Origin: Akkermansiaceae bacterium UBA2381
GTDB lineage: Bacteria; Verrucomicrobiota; Verrucomicrobiia; Verrucomicrobiales; DEV007
DNA length: 64,000 bases
Assembly: GCA_002344215.1 (NCBI GenBank)
Contig: DDSV01000024.1
Coordinates: 73,474 to 137,473, forward strand
Direction of reading: 5' to 3'
Shown here: in pieces, positions 18,797 to 27,799 of the stretch
How positions within the stretch are numbered: position 1 is the first letter of the stretch
Layout: every line of letters begins with the position of its first letter
Program-made: the position numbers and the translations under genes
Notes under the pieces: model-generated
What the model was told of the DNA's origin: nothing
The model's database searches: none
What the model saw: only the letters and a program-made list of their open reading frames with translations

Positions 18797-19045
18797 TCAT
18801 TCACCCATCGCAGCCGCTAGAATCAGGGCCATTCCTATAATCACACTTCCGGCGAGCAGTGCCGTGGCAACGTTCTTGTTCTCGAAAATTTCCTTATGGA
18901 GATCACCCGGAGTAAACTTGTCAAAAAGCTTGTATCCAAGCACCATCATGACTATTCCCGCGAGACCGAATATCAGAAAAAGCGCGATTCCACCAAGGAG
19001 CGAGTCAAAGGTAAAGACAGAGAGGATGGATGTTGGAGAGATCAT
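18797..19045 (-). CDS. DUF350 small membrane protein (YjfL-like)
   Basis: 82 residues with two hydrophobic helices separated by a charged loop ('KLFDKFTPGDLHKEIFENKN') and a short 'AAAMGE' end. The 'F.NKN.A.A...G...IG.A' pattern is typical of DUF350, which is encoded next to GSP-synthase-like ligases and PspA-like proteins. It is the first gene of the minus-strand module DUF350-lipoprotein-ligase; the gap to the next start is 16 bases. ATG 19045 was chosen; a longer frame to 19096 adds an unsupported leader. Confidence 0.75.
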   Translation of the reverse strand: MISPTSILSVFTFDSLLGGIALFLIFGLAGIVMMVLGYKLFDKFTPGDLHKEIFENKNVATALLAGSVIIGMALILAAAMGE

Positions 19046-19184
19046 TGATTGGGTTCTAGGGTTCGATGGGTGTGAGTAGATCAAAACTACACACAAAGCG
19101 CACTAAAATTCCAACACGATTTTATTCCGGTTCCCGGGTTTCCCGGGCAACCCTGCCCGAAAATACGGAAAGTATTATATCCGG

Positions 19185-19442
19185 ATCGCCGTAGTTCTGC
19201 GATGAACCTGTTTTTCCGCCCCACCCGAGCGTGGATCAGAGGCTTGGTCTGGATGCGGTCGAGCTATATCAGGCGGGGACGCACCCATTTTAATATTCAC
19301 AGGCGGATTGGGCAGAGGAGATCTGCTCGCTGAAAGCGAAGTTGGACGGGACTACACGCGCTACCATACCGTTCGATTGAAGATCCCGGCGGTGCTTCGA
19401 GAGGTCTATTTCCTTAATTACTACTCCCTATTCCGAGGTTGA
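19185..19442 (+). pseudogene. Decayed DUF218 (YdcF/ElyC-like) gene
   Basis: The 474-base gap 19046-19519 contains no intact gene, but the plus strand holds joined fragments of a DUF218 protein in shifting frames. 19185-19199 reads IAVVL, 19201-19287 reads DEPVFPPHPSVDQRLGLDAV then ELYQAGTHP, and after a frame change near 19287 the segment to 19442 reads ILIFTGGLGRGDLLAESEV then GRDY and ends LREVYFLNYYSLFRG. The 'ELY.AG..P.I..TGG.GRG...SEAE' pattern is DUF218, and the end resembles the family's C-terminus with the middle missing. The gene therefore appears frameshifted and internally deleted. I saw nothing coherent in 19046-19184 or 19443-19519. Confidence 0.55.
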
Positions 19443-19519
19443 ATACCACAAAGGATCAAAAAACATAGGTTCGCGTCCAACAGGTCTCCGATCTTGAGAT
19501 CGTCTCGCTGCACCCGGTT

Positions 19520-21433
19520 TCAAAATGACTCCACCTGGGTCAGCACATCAAAAAACGGCACCTCTGCCAACAGGCCGAATCGGTCATCCCGATTGAGCCT
19601 CGCCCGCGTCGTTGCCGGGCTGGATAGTCCGCAGAGAAATCGCGCCAGTTGCCTCGGCTGACGCAGGGCCGGATGATTTTCCGCCTTCGTTGTGCGAATC
19701 ACTTCGGCCTGCTCCAGCGAAATGGATTCGCGCTTCGCGGCCGGGAGCGGGCCTCCCGCACTTTCGCCAAGACAAACCCCGCAACTGCCGCAGTCTTCCA
19801 TCGTTTCTCCGAAATAGGCGAGTAGTTGCCGGGGAATGCACTGCGGGGTTTCACACAGGGTTTCAACGAGGTGCAGGCGCTCAATCTCCCCGACTTCGCG
19901 TGATTCGAAGCGCTCTATCATGCGTGCCGCGATCGAGGGAACGGAGCGCTCGCCCCCGGGGGCGAGGCGATAGCCGTGACGCAGTCCGTCCGGTTTCACA
20001 ATGGCGTCGCCCTGGTCGGCGAGGTATCCGATGGCGCGACGCACCCGATCCTCGGATTCACCGAGCTCGGCTGCGGATTCGGCAATCGTGAACCGGTGCC
20101 AGAGCCTTGCTTTTTTCCCTGTCTCAAAAAGACGGGTAAGGAACTCGCGGCGCTCCGGAGTGTGTCCGGAGATGACGTCCTTGAAAGATCTGAGCAATTG
20201 CACCTGATATCCTCCGTAGAAAGGCCCCTCCGGAATAATGATGCCATCGAGTTCCAGGTAGGTCAGAGCGGTTGAGACCACCGTCGGCCGCATATCCCGG
20301 GAGATCGAGAGATCGTATCGGGAAATGGAGAAACGCTCCCCTTGCAGGAGCACATGCTCGACGAGCGACTTCACTGCCGTCGCGGACGGGGTGTCGCCAT
20401 AGATGAAATTCTCCAGCACGGTGAGGTCATCGGCACAGGCAAGAATCTCACAGGTTGAGGGCGCACCGTCCCGTCCCGCGCGTCCGGATTCCTGAACGTA
20501 GTTCTCCAGCGATTTCGGAAGGTTGTAATGATAGACATGACGAATGTCCGACTTGTCCACTCCCATTCCAAAAGCAATCGTCGCAACGACCACGTTGATC
20601 CGCCCTGACATAAACCCATCCTGCACCTCGGCGCGATCCTCGTCGCGCATTCCGGCATGATAGGCACGGGCATCCACGCCGGCACGGGTGAGCAACCCGG
20701 CAACCCGCTCCGCCGTCTGCTGCAGGGTGACATACACGATGGACGGTCCCGGGCTTCCCTTTGCGACCAGCGAAACGAGCCGGGCATCCCGAGCTTTTTC
20801 CGAAACGGGATGAATCCGAAAATGGAGATTGGCCCGGGCAAAGCCGGTCTGGACATGATCCTCCTCCGCGATGTCGAATCGCTCGCGAATCTGCTCCGCC
20901 ACGCGGGGTGTCGCGGTGGCGGTCAGCGCGAGGATACGCTCGACCTTGAGTTCACGCGCCATTTCCGCGAGTTTCAGATAGTCGGGTCGGAAATTGTGCC
21001 CCCACTCCGAGATGCAATGCGCCTCGTCGACCGCAAGGAGCGAGATGCGGCAGTTCCGCAAGTGGCGGAGGAATCCCTCATTCGCGAGTCGCTCCGGCGC
21101 GACGTAGAGGATCTTAAGCGAGCCGTCCCGCATCCGCTCGTAAATAGATTCGATCTCCGGCCGCTCAAGGGTGGAATCGAGCCTCGCCGCCGCGACCCCC
21201 TTCGCATGGAGCGCCTCAACCTGGTCCTTCATCAGGGCGATGAGCGGAGAAATCACGAGCGTGAGATGCTCGAAGAGAAGCGCCGGCAACTGATAGCAGA
21301 GGCTCTTGCCCGCCCCGGTCGGAAAAAGCGCCAGAGCCGAGCGTCCTGCCAGGAGAATGTCGATGACCTCCTCCTGCCCCGGGCGGAAGCCGGGGTGACC
21401 GAACCACTGCTGCATCGCGGAATATTTGTCCAT
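19520..21433 (-). CDS. recQ: ATP-dependent DNA helicase RecQ
   Basis: 637 residues. The 3'-5' helicase core has Walker A 'FPTGAGKSLCYQLP', 'AVDEAHCISEWGHNFRPDY' (motif II plus aromatic loop), 'ALTATATPRV', 'AFGMGVDKSDIRHVYHYNLP' and 'QESGRAGRDG'. The RQC region carries the zinc cysteines in 'CETPQC' and 'CGSCGVC'. No HRDC domain is present, as in shorter RecQs. It unwinds recombination and replication intermediates. ATG 21433 has an excellent ribosome-binding site (GAAGGAG six bases upstream), which rules out the longer frame to 21535 that crosses into the divergent gene. Confidence 0.95.
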   Translation of the reverse strand: MDKYSAMQQWFGHPGFRPGQEEVIDILLAGRSALALFPTGAGKSLCYQLPALLFEHLTLVISPLIALMKDQVEALHAKGVAAARLDSTLERPEIESIYERMRDGSLKILYVAPERLANEGFLRHLRNCRISLLAVDEAHCISEWGHNFRPDYLKLAEMARELKVERILALTATATPRVAEQIRERFDIAEEDHVQTGFARANLHFRIHPVSEKARDARLVSLVAKGSPGPSIVYVTLQQTAERVAGLLTRAGVDARAYHAGMRDEDRAEVQDGFMSGRINVVVATIAFGMGVDKSDIRHVYHYNLPKSLENYVQESGRAGRDGAPSTCEILACADDLTVLENFIYGDTPSATAVKSLVEHVLLQGERFSISRYDLSISRDMRPTVVSTALTYLELDGIIIPEGPFYGGYQVQLLRSFKDVISGHTPERREFLTRLFETGKKARLWHRFTIAESAAELGESEDRVRRAIGYLADQGDAIVKPDGLRHGYRLAPGGERSVPSIAARMIERFESREVGEIERLHLVETLCETPQCIPRQLLAYFGETMEDCGSCGVCLGESAGGPLPAAKRESISLEQAEVIRTTKAENHPALRQPRQLARFLCGLSSPATTRARLNRDDRFGLLAEVPFFDVLTQVESF

Positions 21434-21453
21434 TGAGATCTCCTTCGAAAGGA

Positions 21454-21470
21454 AGGGCACCATCTGCCCT
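21454..21470. promoter_or_regulatory. Inverted repeat in the recQ / SHD1-zincin divergent region
   Basis: AGGGCA-CCATC-TGCCCT is a perfect 6-bp inverted repeat lying 21 bases upstream of recQ. A TATAAT hexamer at 21470-21475 on the plus strand could be the -10 element of the divergent zincin gene. A shared operator is possible; the regulator is unknown. Confidence 0.35.
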
Positions 21471-21512
21471 ATAATACTTGAAGCAATTTTCAAATAATCA
21501 TAATATGCGCCC

Positions 21513-22706
21513 ATGATGAACCTGAGTCGGTCCACCCCCCTTGCCGCCGCCCTGCTCCTTCTCTCGTCTCACCCTCTCGCCGCTGAAGATCGATCCTGGA
21601 CCAACAGCGGAGGAAAAACTATCGTCGCGACACTTGTCGAAATTTCCGGAGACAATGCCGTGCTCCGGATGAACGGAAGCAATTTTGAAGTCGCCGTCGC
21701 AAGCCTTTCCCCCGCCGATCAGGAGTTCATCAAAGCCTGGAAAAAGAGCGACCTGCCAGACCCGTCGAAAGACGGAGAGGTCACGCCGAACTGGGACGGC
21801 CCCTGGCCGAAACTGGTCACCGCTGACGTCGGTCAGGAGATCGAGGTCATCAAGGAGGATGCCTCCACGGGCGAATACATCTATGCAAGCGAGCATTACG
21901 AGTTCATTTGCGATGTGAAGCTCAATACCTCAGTGGTAAAACGCTTCTCCCTCCTCTTCGAGGCCACCAACAAAGTGTGTCGGGAACTACCTCTCGGAAT
22001 GGTGAAGCCCTTTCGGGAAGAGCGGCATAAGATCCACCTCTTCGAAACGAGGGAGGGTTACTTCGCCAAAGGTGGTCCCGAAGGGTCTGCCGGAGTGTTT
22101 ATCAGTCGTGGGGGTGAAGGTGATATCCTCGTTCCCCTTACCAGCCTCGGTGTCAAAAAGGTCGGGAGTAACTACAGCGTCGACTATGACAAAGAAAACA
22201 CCACCCTCTCCCATGAAATCACCCACCAGTTGACCGACTACGAGTATTACGCGACGGGATCCGGCGGATGGTTCACGGAAGGGCTGGCTGAATATATCGC
22301 CAACAGCGGCTACCGGTCGGGCAAGTTCAGCCTTGAGGATCTTCAGAAGCTCGTCGCCAGAGTCACCGCCTACGGGGAAAATGGACAGGGCGGACGGGCT
22401 CTCGGCACAGAGATCAATGCTCCTGACCTCCTCGAATATTATATGCAGGACTATGTGGAGTCGTTCACCGCACCCGATAGAGTCAATCTCAACTACGGAC
22501 TCGCCGGATTGATCGTCTATTACTACTTTCACATGGACGGGAACAAAGACGCCGCGAACATCAAGGCTTTCCTCAAGGCCTTGAAGGAAGACAAAAAGCC
22601 GCCGGAACTCTTCGAACCGCTTCTTGCCGGACGCTCCTGGGACGAGATGGAGGCGGACATCACCAAGGGCTGGCGGTCCCGCGGGGTGAAAATCAGTTTC
22701 AGATAA
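21513..22706 (+). CDS. Secreted SHD1-domain zincin-like metalloprotease
   Basis: 397 residues. A signal peptide (1-24) is followed by an SHD1-type beta domain (about 27-78, 'RSWTNSGGKTIVATLVEI'), a module common in secreted verrucomicrobial and planctomycetal proteins. The C-terminal half has an HExxH zinc motif (His234-Glu-Ile-Thr-His238) and 'GGWFTEGLAEY', where Glu256 is the likely third ligand of a gluzincin. This resembles DUF1570-type predicted peptidases. The role could be wall or matrix protein processing. It is divergent from recQ and followed by a clear terminator. Confidence 0.8.
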   Translation: MMNLSRSTPLAAALLLLSSHPLAAEDRSWTNSGGKTIVATLVEISGDNAVLRMNGSNFEVAVASLSPADQEFIKAWKKSDLPDPSKDGEVTPNWDGPWPKLVTADVGQEIEVIKEDASTGEYIYASEHYEFICDVKLNTSVVKRFSLLFEATNKVCRELPLGMVKPFREERHKIHLFETREGYFAKGGPEGSAGVFISRGGEGDILVPLTSLGVKKVGSNYSVDYDKENTTLSHEITHQLTDYEYYATGSGGWFTEGLAEYIANSGYRSGKFSLEDLQKLVARVTAYGENGQGGRALGTEINAPDLLEYYMQDYVESFTAPDRVNLNYGLAGLIVYYYFHMDGNKDAANIKAFLKALKEDKKPPELFEPLLAGRSWDEMEADITKGWRSRGVKISFR

Positions 22707-22724
22707 TTCCTGCGAATCTCATTC

Positions 22725-22757
22725 AAGAGGGTTAGGTGCGTGACTCAACCCTCTTTT
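22725..22757 (+). terminator. Rho-independent terminator after the SHD1-zincin gene
   Basis: AAGAGGGTT (22725-22733) pairs perfectly with AACCCTCTT (22747-22755) across a 13-base loop and runs into TTTT. It lies 18 bases after the stop codon and supports the downstream start at 22769 for the oxidoreductase. Confidence 0.65.
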
Positions 22758-22768
22758 CAATTGTCTCC

Positions 22769-23851
22769 ATGAGTGAAAACATATGTCGATGGGGCATTCT
22801 CGGCACCGCCGGAATCGCCCGCAAAAACTGGCAGGCGATCCGCCACAGCGGCAACGGACGCCTCGTCGCGGTCGCCAGTCGAAACGCCGAGCGGGCAGCC
22901 GCCTATATCGCGGAGAATCAGGCCCAGGTGCCGCATCATCCCGCTCCGCGGGCCATTGCCGGATACGAGGAAATGATCGGGGCCGAGGATATCGACGCTC
23001 TCTACATCCCGCTGCCAACCGGACTGCGCAAAGAGTATGTACTCGCGGCTGCGGACGCAGGAAAACACGTCCTCTGTGAAAAGCCCTGCGGAGTCGATGC
23101 CGGCGAGGTCAGGGAGATTGTCGAGGCCTGTGGAAAGGCGGGCGTTCAGTTCATGGACGGCGTCATGTTCATGCACAGCGACCGACTCCCGGCGATCCGG
23201 CGTGAGCTCGATTCAGGCGAGGCGGTCGGGGAAATCAAACGCATCGCCTCGCAGTTCAGCTTCATGGCGCCGGAGAGTTTCTTCACGGAGAACATCCGCA
23301 TGCAATCAGGCCTTGAGCCGCTCGGAAGCCTCGGCGATCTCGGCTGGTATTGCATTCGCATGGCCCTGTGGACGATGCGATACGAAATGCCCGTGACCAT
23401 TCGCGCGCACATGATTCGTGAAACCGACGTGCCGATTTCTCTTTCCGCCGAGATGGACTTTGCCAACGGAGTCACCGCAAGCTTCTACTGCAGCTTCGAA
23501 GCCGAGCATCAGCAATGGGTCAACATCGGGGGAACAAAAGGACACATCGCGATCCGTGACTTTGTCCTCCCCTATCACGGCTCCGAAGTCAGCTTTGAAA
23601 TCGAGCAGGCCCGCTTCGAGACGGAGCTCTGCCATTTCCACATGGAGCGCCACAGCCGCAGGATTGGCATCCACGAGTATTCCGACGGCCATCCCACGTC
23701 GCAGGAGACGAAGCTCTTCCGGAACTTTGGTGATCTCGTCCTCGGGGGCAAACCAGACCCCCACTGGCCTGACATTGCACTAAAGACGCAGATCGTTCTC
23801 GACGCCTGCCTGCAATCCGCCCGCACAGGAGGCAGGGAAATTGCTTTGTAG
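22769..23851 (+). CDS. Gfo/Idh/MocA-family NAD(P)-dependent oxidoreductase
   Basis: 360 residues. The Rossmann motif 'GILGTAGIAR' lies at 9-18, and the family signature 'EKP' (94-96) contains the catalytic Lys95. The C-terminal alpha/beta domain is complete. Members oxidise or reduce sugars, inositols or dehydrogenate xylose-like substrates; the specific substrate is not evident. The start is ATG 22769, since the GTG at 22736 lies inside the upstream terminator hairpin. The nucleoside transporter gene follows 10 bases after the stop, so the two may be co-transcribed. Confidence 0.9.
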   Translation: MSENICRWGILGTAGIARKNWQAIRHSGNGRLVAVASRNAERAAAYIAENQAQVPHHPAPRAIAGYEEMIGAEDIDALYIPLPTGLRKEYVLAAADAGKHVLCEKPCGVDAGEVREIVEACGKAGVQFMDGVMFMHSDRLPAIRRELDSGEAVGEIKRIASQFSFMAPESFFTENIRMQSGLEPLGSLGDLGWYCIRMALWTMRYEMPVTIRAHMIRETDVPISLSAEMDFANGVTASFYCSFEAEHQQWVNIGGTKGHIAIRDFVLPYHGSEVSFEIEQARFETELCHFHMERHSRRIGIHEYSDGHPTSQETKLFRNFGDLVLGGKPDPHWPDIALKTQIVLDACLQSARTGGREIAL

Positions 23852-23861
23852 TCGATCTGTC

Positions 23862-25160
23862 ATGATCGAGCCTATCGCACGGGGTTTCATCGGAGTGCTG
23901 GTCCTGCTCGGGATCTGCCTTCTTCTCAGCAATCAGCGCGGCGCCATCAACTGGCGGCTCGTCGGTGGCGGGATCGCACTTCAAGTCGTGCTTGCCCTCC
24001 TCATCCTCGCGACCCCTTTCAGCGGGGTCGTCGAGTGGGCATCGGGCGGTTTTGTGAAACTGCTCGGTTACAGTGATATCGGGGCACGATTTATGTTCGG
24101 TGAACTCGTCGACGCGAGTCGCTACGGATTTGCCTTCAAGGTGCTGCCGGTCATCATCTTCGTTTCCGCGCTAACCTCGCTGCTCTACTACCTCGGGGTG
24201 CTGCAGTGGGTCGTCTTCGGTTTCGCCTGGGTCATGTCCCGACTCATGAAACTTTCCGGAGCGGAAAGCCTCGCCGCCGCCGCGAACATTTTCGTCGGCC
24301 AGACCGAGGCCCCCCTTATCGTAAAACCCTATATTGCGCGGATGACACAATCCGAGCTGATGGCCCTGATGACAGGCGGCATGGCCACCATTGCCGGGAG
24401 CGTTTTCGGCCTCTATGTCGTCACCCTCGGAGCCGGGGATCCTCTCGTCGAGGCGATGGTCGCCAAACAACTCCTCACCGCGTCAATGATGAATGCACCG
24501 GCCGCTCTTTACGTGGCGAAAATGTTAGTGCCGGAACGCGAGGAGATCCGGGAGGATCTCTTTGTGCCGAAGGACACTCATGGTCGCAACATGCTCGACG
24601 CCCTTGCCCGGGGTACCACGGACGGGCTGCGGCTTGCGCTCAATGTCGCCGCGATCCTCATCGTCTTCGTGGCGGTGATCGCCCTGCTCAACGGGGTCTT
24701 CGGATGGGTTGGAGGGCTTGGTGGTGAGACCGGCCTCATCAACGGCCTCGTCGAGCGCGCCAGCGGAGGCGTCTTTAGAGAACTCTCGATGGAGGCCGTC
24801 CTCGGTTTCCTTTTCGCTCCCGTCGCAGCGGTGATCGGCGCGGAGCGGGGTGATATGCTGCAACTGGGTCAGTTGCTGGGGACCCGGCTCGTTTCGAACG
24901 AATTCGTCGCCTACCTCAAGCTCGGCGAGTTCAAGGCCGCCGCCGAGATGGGTCCGAAAACGATCTTCCTCGCCACCTTCGCCCTCTGCGGATTCGCCAA
25001 CTTCAGCTCCATCGGCATCCAGATCGGCGGCATCGGAGTCCTCGCTCCGGAACGTCGCGGCGACCTCGCGGAACTCGGGGTCAAAGCAATGGTCGGCGGC
25101 ACCATCGCGAGCCTCATTACCGCGAGTATTGCGGGAATGTTTTTCGGTCTGGCCGATTGA
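23862..25160 (+). CDS. Concentrative nucleoside transporter (NupC/CNT family)
   Basis: 432 residues with about ten hydrophobic segments. The CNT signature 'GQTEAPLIVKPYI' and the following gate region 'GGMATIAGSVFGLYV' are present, together with 'FAPVAAVIG', the second conserved hairpin. CNT proteins take up nucleosides with sodium or protons across the inner membrane. ATG 23862 starts the usual N-terminal helix; a TTG at 23841 would overlap the oxidoreductase. The 3' end converges on hemB with a 6-base gap. Confidence 0.9.
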   Translation: MIEPIARGFIGVLVLLGICLLLSNQRGAINWRLVGGGIALQVVLALLILATPFSGVVEWASGGFVKLLGYSDIGARFMFGELVDASRYGFAFKVLPVIIFVSALTSLLYYLGVLQWVVFGFAWVMSRLMKLSGAESLAAAANIFVGQTEAPLIVKPYIARMTQSELMALMTGGMATIAGSVFGLYVVTLGAGDPLVEAMVAKQLLTASMMNAPAALYVAKMLVPEREEIREDLFVPKDTHGRNMLDALARGTTDGLRLALNVAAILIVFVAVIALLNGVFGWVGGLGGETGLINGLVERASGGVFRELSMEAVLGFLFAPVAAVIGAERGDMLQLGQLLGTRLVSNEFVAYLKLGEFKAAAEMGPKTIFLATFALCGFANFSSIGIQIGGIGVLAPERRGDLAELGVKAMVGGTIASLITASIAGMFFGLAD

Positions 25161-25166
25161 AAGGAA

Positions 25167-26168
25167 TCACCTCCCCAATCGCGACGCGACATCCTTCGCA
25201 AAGTAGGTCAGGATCATGTCGGCCCCGGCGCGTTTGATCCCGATGAGAGATTCCAGCGCGACTTTCTCCTCGTCAATCCATCCGTCCTTCGCCGCTGATT
25301 TGATCATGAGGTACTCGCCACTCACCTGGTAGGCCGCGATGGGGATGTCAAAGGCGTCACGCAGTGAGCGGATAATGTCGAGATAGGGACCGGCCGGTTT
25401 GACCATGATCATGTCGGCACCCTCGGCGATGTCGAGCTCGGCTTCGCGAAGCGCTTCGCGGCGATTCGCCGGATCCATCTGATAGGTCTTTTTGTCCCCT
25501 GCTTTCGGAGCGGAATCGAGAGCCCCGCGGAAAGGCCCATAGTAAGCCGAGGCATACTTGGCGGTGTAGCTCAGGATGGAGACCTCCTCGAATCCGGCGC
25601 CATCAAGAGCGGCCCGGATCTCTCCGACCCGGCCATCCATCATGTCGCTCGGTGAGACAATATCGGCTCCGGCGGCGGCATGGCAAAGCGCCTGACGGCA
25701 GAGCACCGCAACGGTTTCGTCATTAAGAATTTTGAGCTCCCCGGAGGGCGACTTCTCGACGAGACCATCGTGCCCGTCGGAGTTGTAGGGATCAAGGGCG
25801 ACGTCGGTGATAATGGTAATGTCAGGGTAAGCCGCCCTTACCGCTTTGATCGCACGGGGCACGAGCCCGTCCGGGTTGTAGCATTCTTCGGCCCGGGGGG
25901 TTTTCAGAGAATCCTTGATCTTCGGAAAAAAGACGACGGCCCGCACTCCGGCTTTCCACGCTTCGCCGACCTCCCCGACAAGGCCATCGAGACTCCATCG
26001 ATGACAACCGGGCATGGAGGCGATGGCGTCGTTCTGAGTATCCTCGTGAATGAAGAGCGGATAGATAAGATCCGAGGGATGCAGGATGGTCTCCCTCACA
26101 AGGCCCCGGATGCCGCGACTCTTGCGATTGCGCCTCGGGCGGATGGGCAGGTTCAGCTTTTCGGACAT
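25167..26168 (-). CDS. hemB: Delta-aminolevulinic acid dehydratase (porphobilinogen synthase)
   Basis: 333 residues. HemB joins two aminolevulinate molecules into porphobilinogen in haem synthesis. The Schiff-base lysine segments 'TAKYASAYYGPFR' and 'MIMVKPAGPYLDI' are both present. The metal segment reads 'DVALDPYNSDGHDG', with Asp where zinc enzymes have Cys, so this is the magnesium/alkali-type HemB rather than the zinc type. ATG 26168 fits the family N-terminus. The upstream cysS stop lies inside the hemB start region (16-base overlap), so the two are probably co-transcribed. Confidence 0.95.
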   Translation of the reverse strand: MSEKLNLPIRPRRNRKSRGIRGLVRETILHPSDLIYPLFIHEDTQNDAIASMPGCHRWSLDGLVGEVGEAWKAGVRAVVFFPKIKDSLKTPRAEECYNPDGLVPRAIKAVRAAYPDITIITDVALDPYNSDGHDGLVEKSPSGELKILNDETVAVLCRQALCHAAAGADIVSPSDMMDGRVGEIRAALDGAGFEEVSILSYTAKYASAYYGPFRGALDSAPKAGDKKTYQMDPANRREALREAELDIAEGADMIMVKPAGPYLDIIRSLRDAFDIPIAAYQVSGEYLMIKSAAKDGWIDEEKVALESLIGIKRAGADMILTYFAKDVASRLGR

Positions 26169-27601
26169 AATGTGTATCCCTCCTTGGTGTCTTTGATCTC
26201 CCAACCCGCCGCCGCAATCTCGTCGCGGAGCCGGTCGGAGTCACTCCAGTTTTTCGCCTGCTTGGCGGCCCAACGTTCAGCGGCGAGTTTCACCACTTCG
26301 GCAGGGGCCTCTTCAACCGGTCCTCCGCTGGCGGGAAGATCGAGTCCAAGGGCCTCGATAACGAGACGGAACCCCCGCAACTCTCTTGCCGCCTCCTCCA
26401 CCGATAGGGATTCGATCGATATTGATTTGATCGCGGTGAAGATTCGGCCCAGCGCATCAGGAGTGTTGAGGTCGTTGAGGAGTGCCTCGAAGGCAGCAGT
26501 GAAGGACGCGGTGTCCCTCAATTGAAGAGCACTCTCGTAGTCAGGCATCTTCGCTAGCGCACTCTTCACAAGGAGCGAACCTTCAAATTTCGCGAGACGC
26601 TGCAGCGCCTGGCGCGCCCCGAGCAGCGCCGGAAAGGTCTCATTCCCCTCAGTATCCTTGGCAACAAAGTTAAGGGGCTGGCGATAATTTGCCGAGATCA
26701 GAGCGTAGCGAAGTTCGGCCGGTGAAAATCCCGCCCCGATCAATTGGGAAAGCGTGTAAAAATTGCCAACACTCTTCGACATCTTTCCGCCATCCACGAG
26801 AAGGTGAGTGAGGTGGAACCAGTGGTCGGCCATGTGATGTCCGGTGCAAGCCTCGCTCTGGGCGATCTCGTTTTCGTGATGCGGAAAAACAAGGTCTACA
26901 CCACCCGAATGCAGATCAAAGGTATCGCCCAGATACTCGCGGCACATCGCCGAGCACTCGAGATGCCATCCGGGGCGGCCCTGTCCCCAGGGACTTTCCC
27001 AGAAATTTATCCCGTCCTCGTCGCGACGAGCTTTCCAGAGGGCGAAGTCCGAGGCGGAATCCTTTTCGTACTCGTCGTCCGCGATGGCACCCGAGGCACC
27101 TTCCCGCAACTCACGCTGGTCGAGCCGGGAGAGACGCCCGTAGTGATCGAAACTCGCCACCTTGTAGTAGACCGATCCGTCCTCACTGGCATAGGCATGC
27201 CCCTTCTCCATGAGATCCCGGATCATTTCGATCTGGTGCGGAATGTGCTCAACCGCACTCGGCTCAACATGCGGCGGCAACAGGTTGAGCTTCGCGCAAT
27301 CGTCATGAAAGCGATCCCCCCAGAAATCAGTAAACTCTTTTAGTGAACGCCCGTCCGCCTGTGAATCCCGTATCGTTTTGTCGTCGACATCGGTCAGGTT
27401 TCGCACGTGAAAAGTCTTCACCCCGGAGAGCTCCAGCGTTCTCCTGAAGACGTCCTGAAGCACAAAAGTGCGGAAATTGCCTATGTGCGCGGGCCCGTAA
27501 ACCGTCGGTCCACAGCAGTAAAAGCGAAATATTTTCCCGTCCCGGGGGGATAACTCGCGGACCTCACGAGTCATGGTATCAAAAAGTTTCATCTTCGCCA
27601 T
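26153..27601 (-). CDS. cysS: Cysteinyl-tRNA synthetase
   Basis: 482 residues. Class I motifs 'PAHIGNF' (HIGH) and 'KMSKS' are intact. The zinc ligands Cys in 'FYCCGPTVY' and 'LECSAMC' and the 'HHENEIAQSEA' segment are present, as expected for a CysRS that charges tRNA-Cys. I chose ATG 27601; ATG 27592 is also possible, and the longer frame to 27718 is unlikely because it adds an unrelated leader. No T-box leader or strong ribosome-binding site was seen. Confidence 0.95.
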   Translation of the reverse strand: MAKMKLFDTMTREVRELSPRDGKIFRFYCCGPTVYGPAHIGNFRTFVLQDVFRRTLELSGVKTFHVRNLTDVDDKTIRDSQADGRSLKEFTDFWGDRFHDDCAKLNLLPPHVEPSAVEHIPHQIEMIRDLMEKGHAYASEDGSVYYKVASFDHYGRLSRLDQRELREGASGAIADDEYEKDSASDFALWKARRDEDGINFWESPWGQGRPGWHLECSAMCREYLGDTFDLHSGGVDLVFPHHENEIAQSEACTGHHMADHWFHLTHLLVDGGKMSKSVGNFYTLSQLIGAGFSPAELRYALISANYRQPLNFVAKDTEGNETFPALLGARQALQRLAKFEGSLLVKSALAKMPDYESALQLRDTASFTAAFEALLNDLNTPDALGRIFTAIKSISIESLSVEEAARELRGFRLVIEALGLDLPASGGPVEEAPAEVVKLAAERWAAKQAKNWSDSDRLRDEIAAAGWEIKDTKEGYTLCPKS

Positions 27602-27799
27602 TCGCTCAAAGGGACGGTAGCAGCCCCCATTTTGCAAGAGTTTCGAGTCATTACGAGCCAATGAAGCAACGTTTTCCTGTTTCTTAATTTCTATAAAATT
27701 CGCATAAATGAGACTCACTTAATTTATCTTTGATCTTTCCTATTCTCGCAAAGTCTGGTATTTTACCCCCCACGACACGAAACTCCGAAACACGACAGC

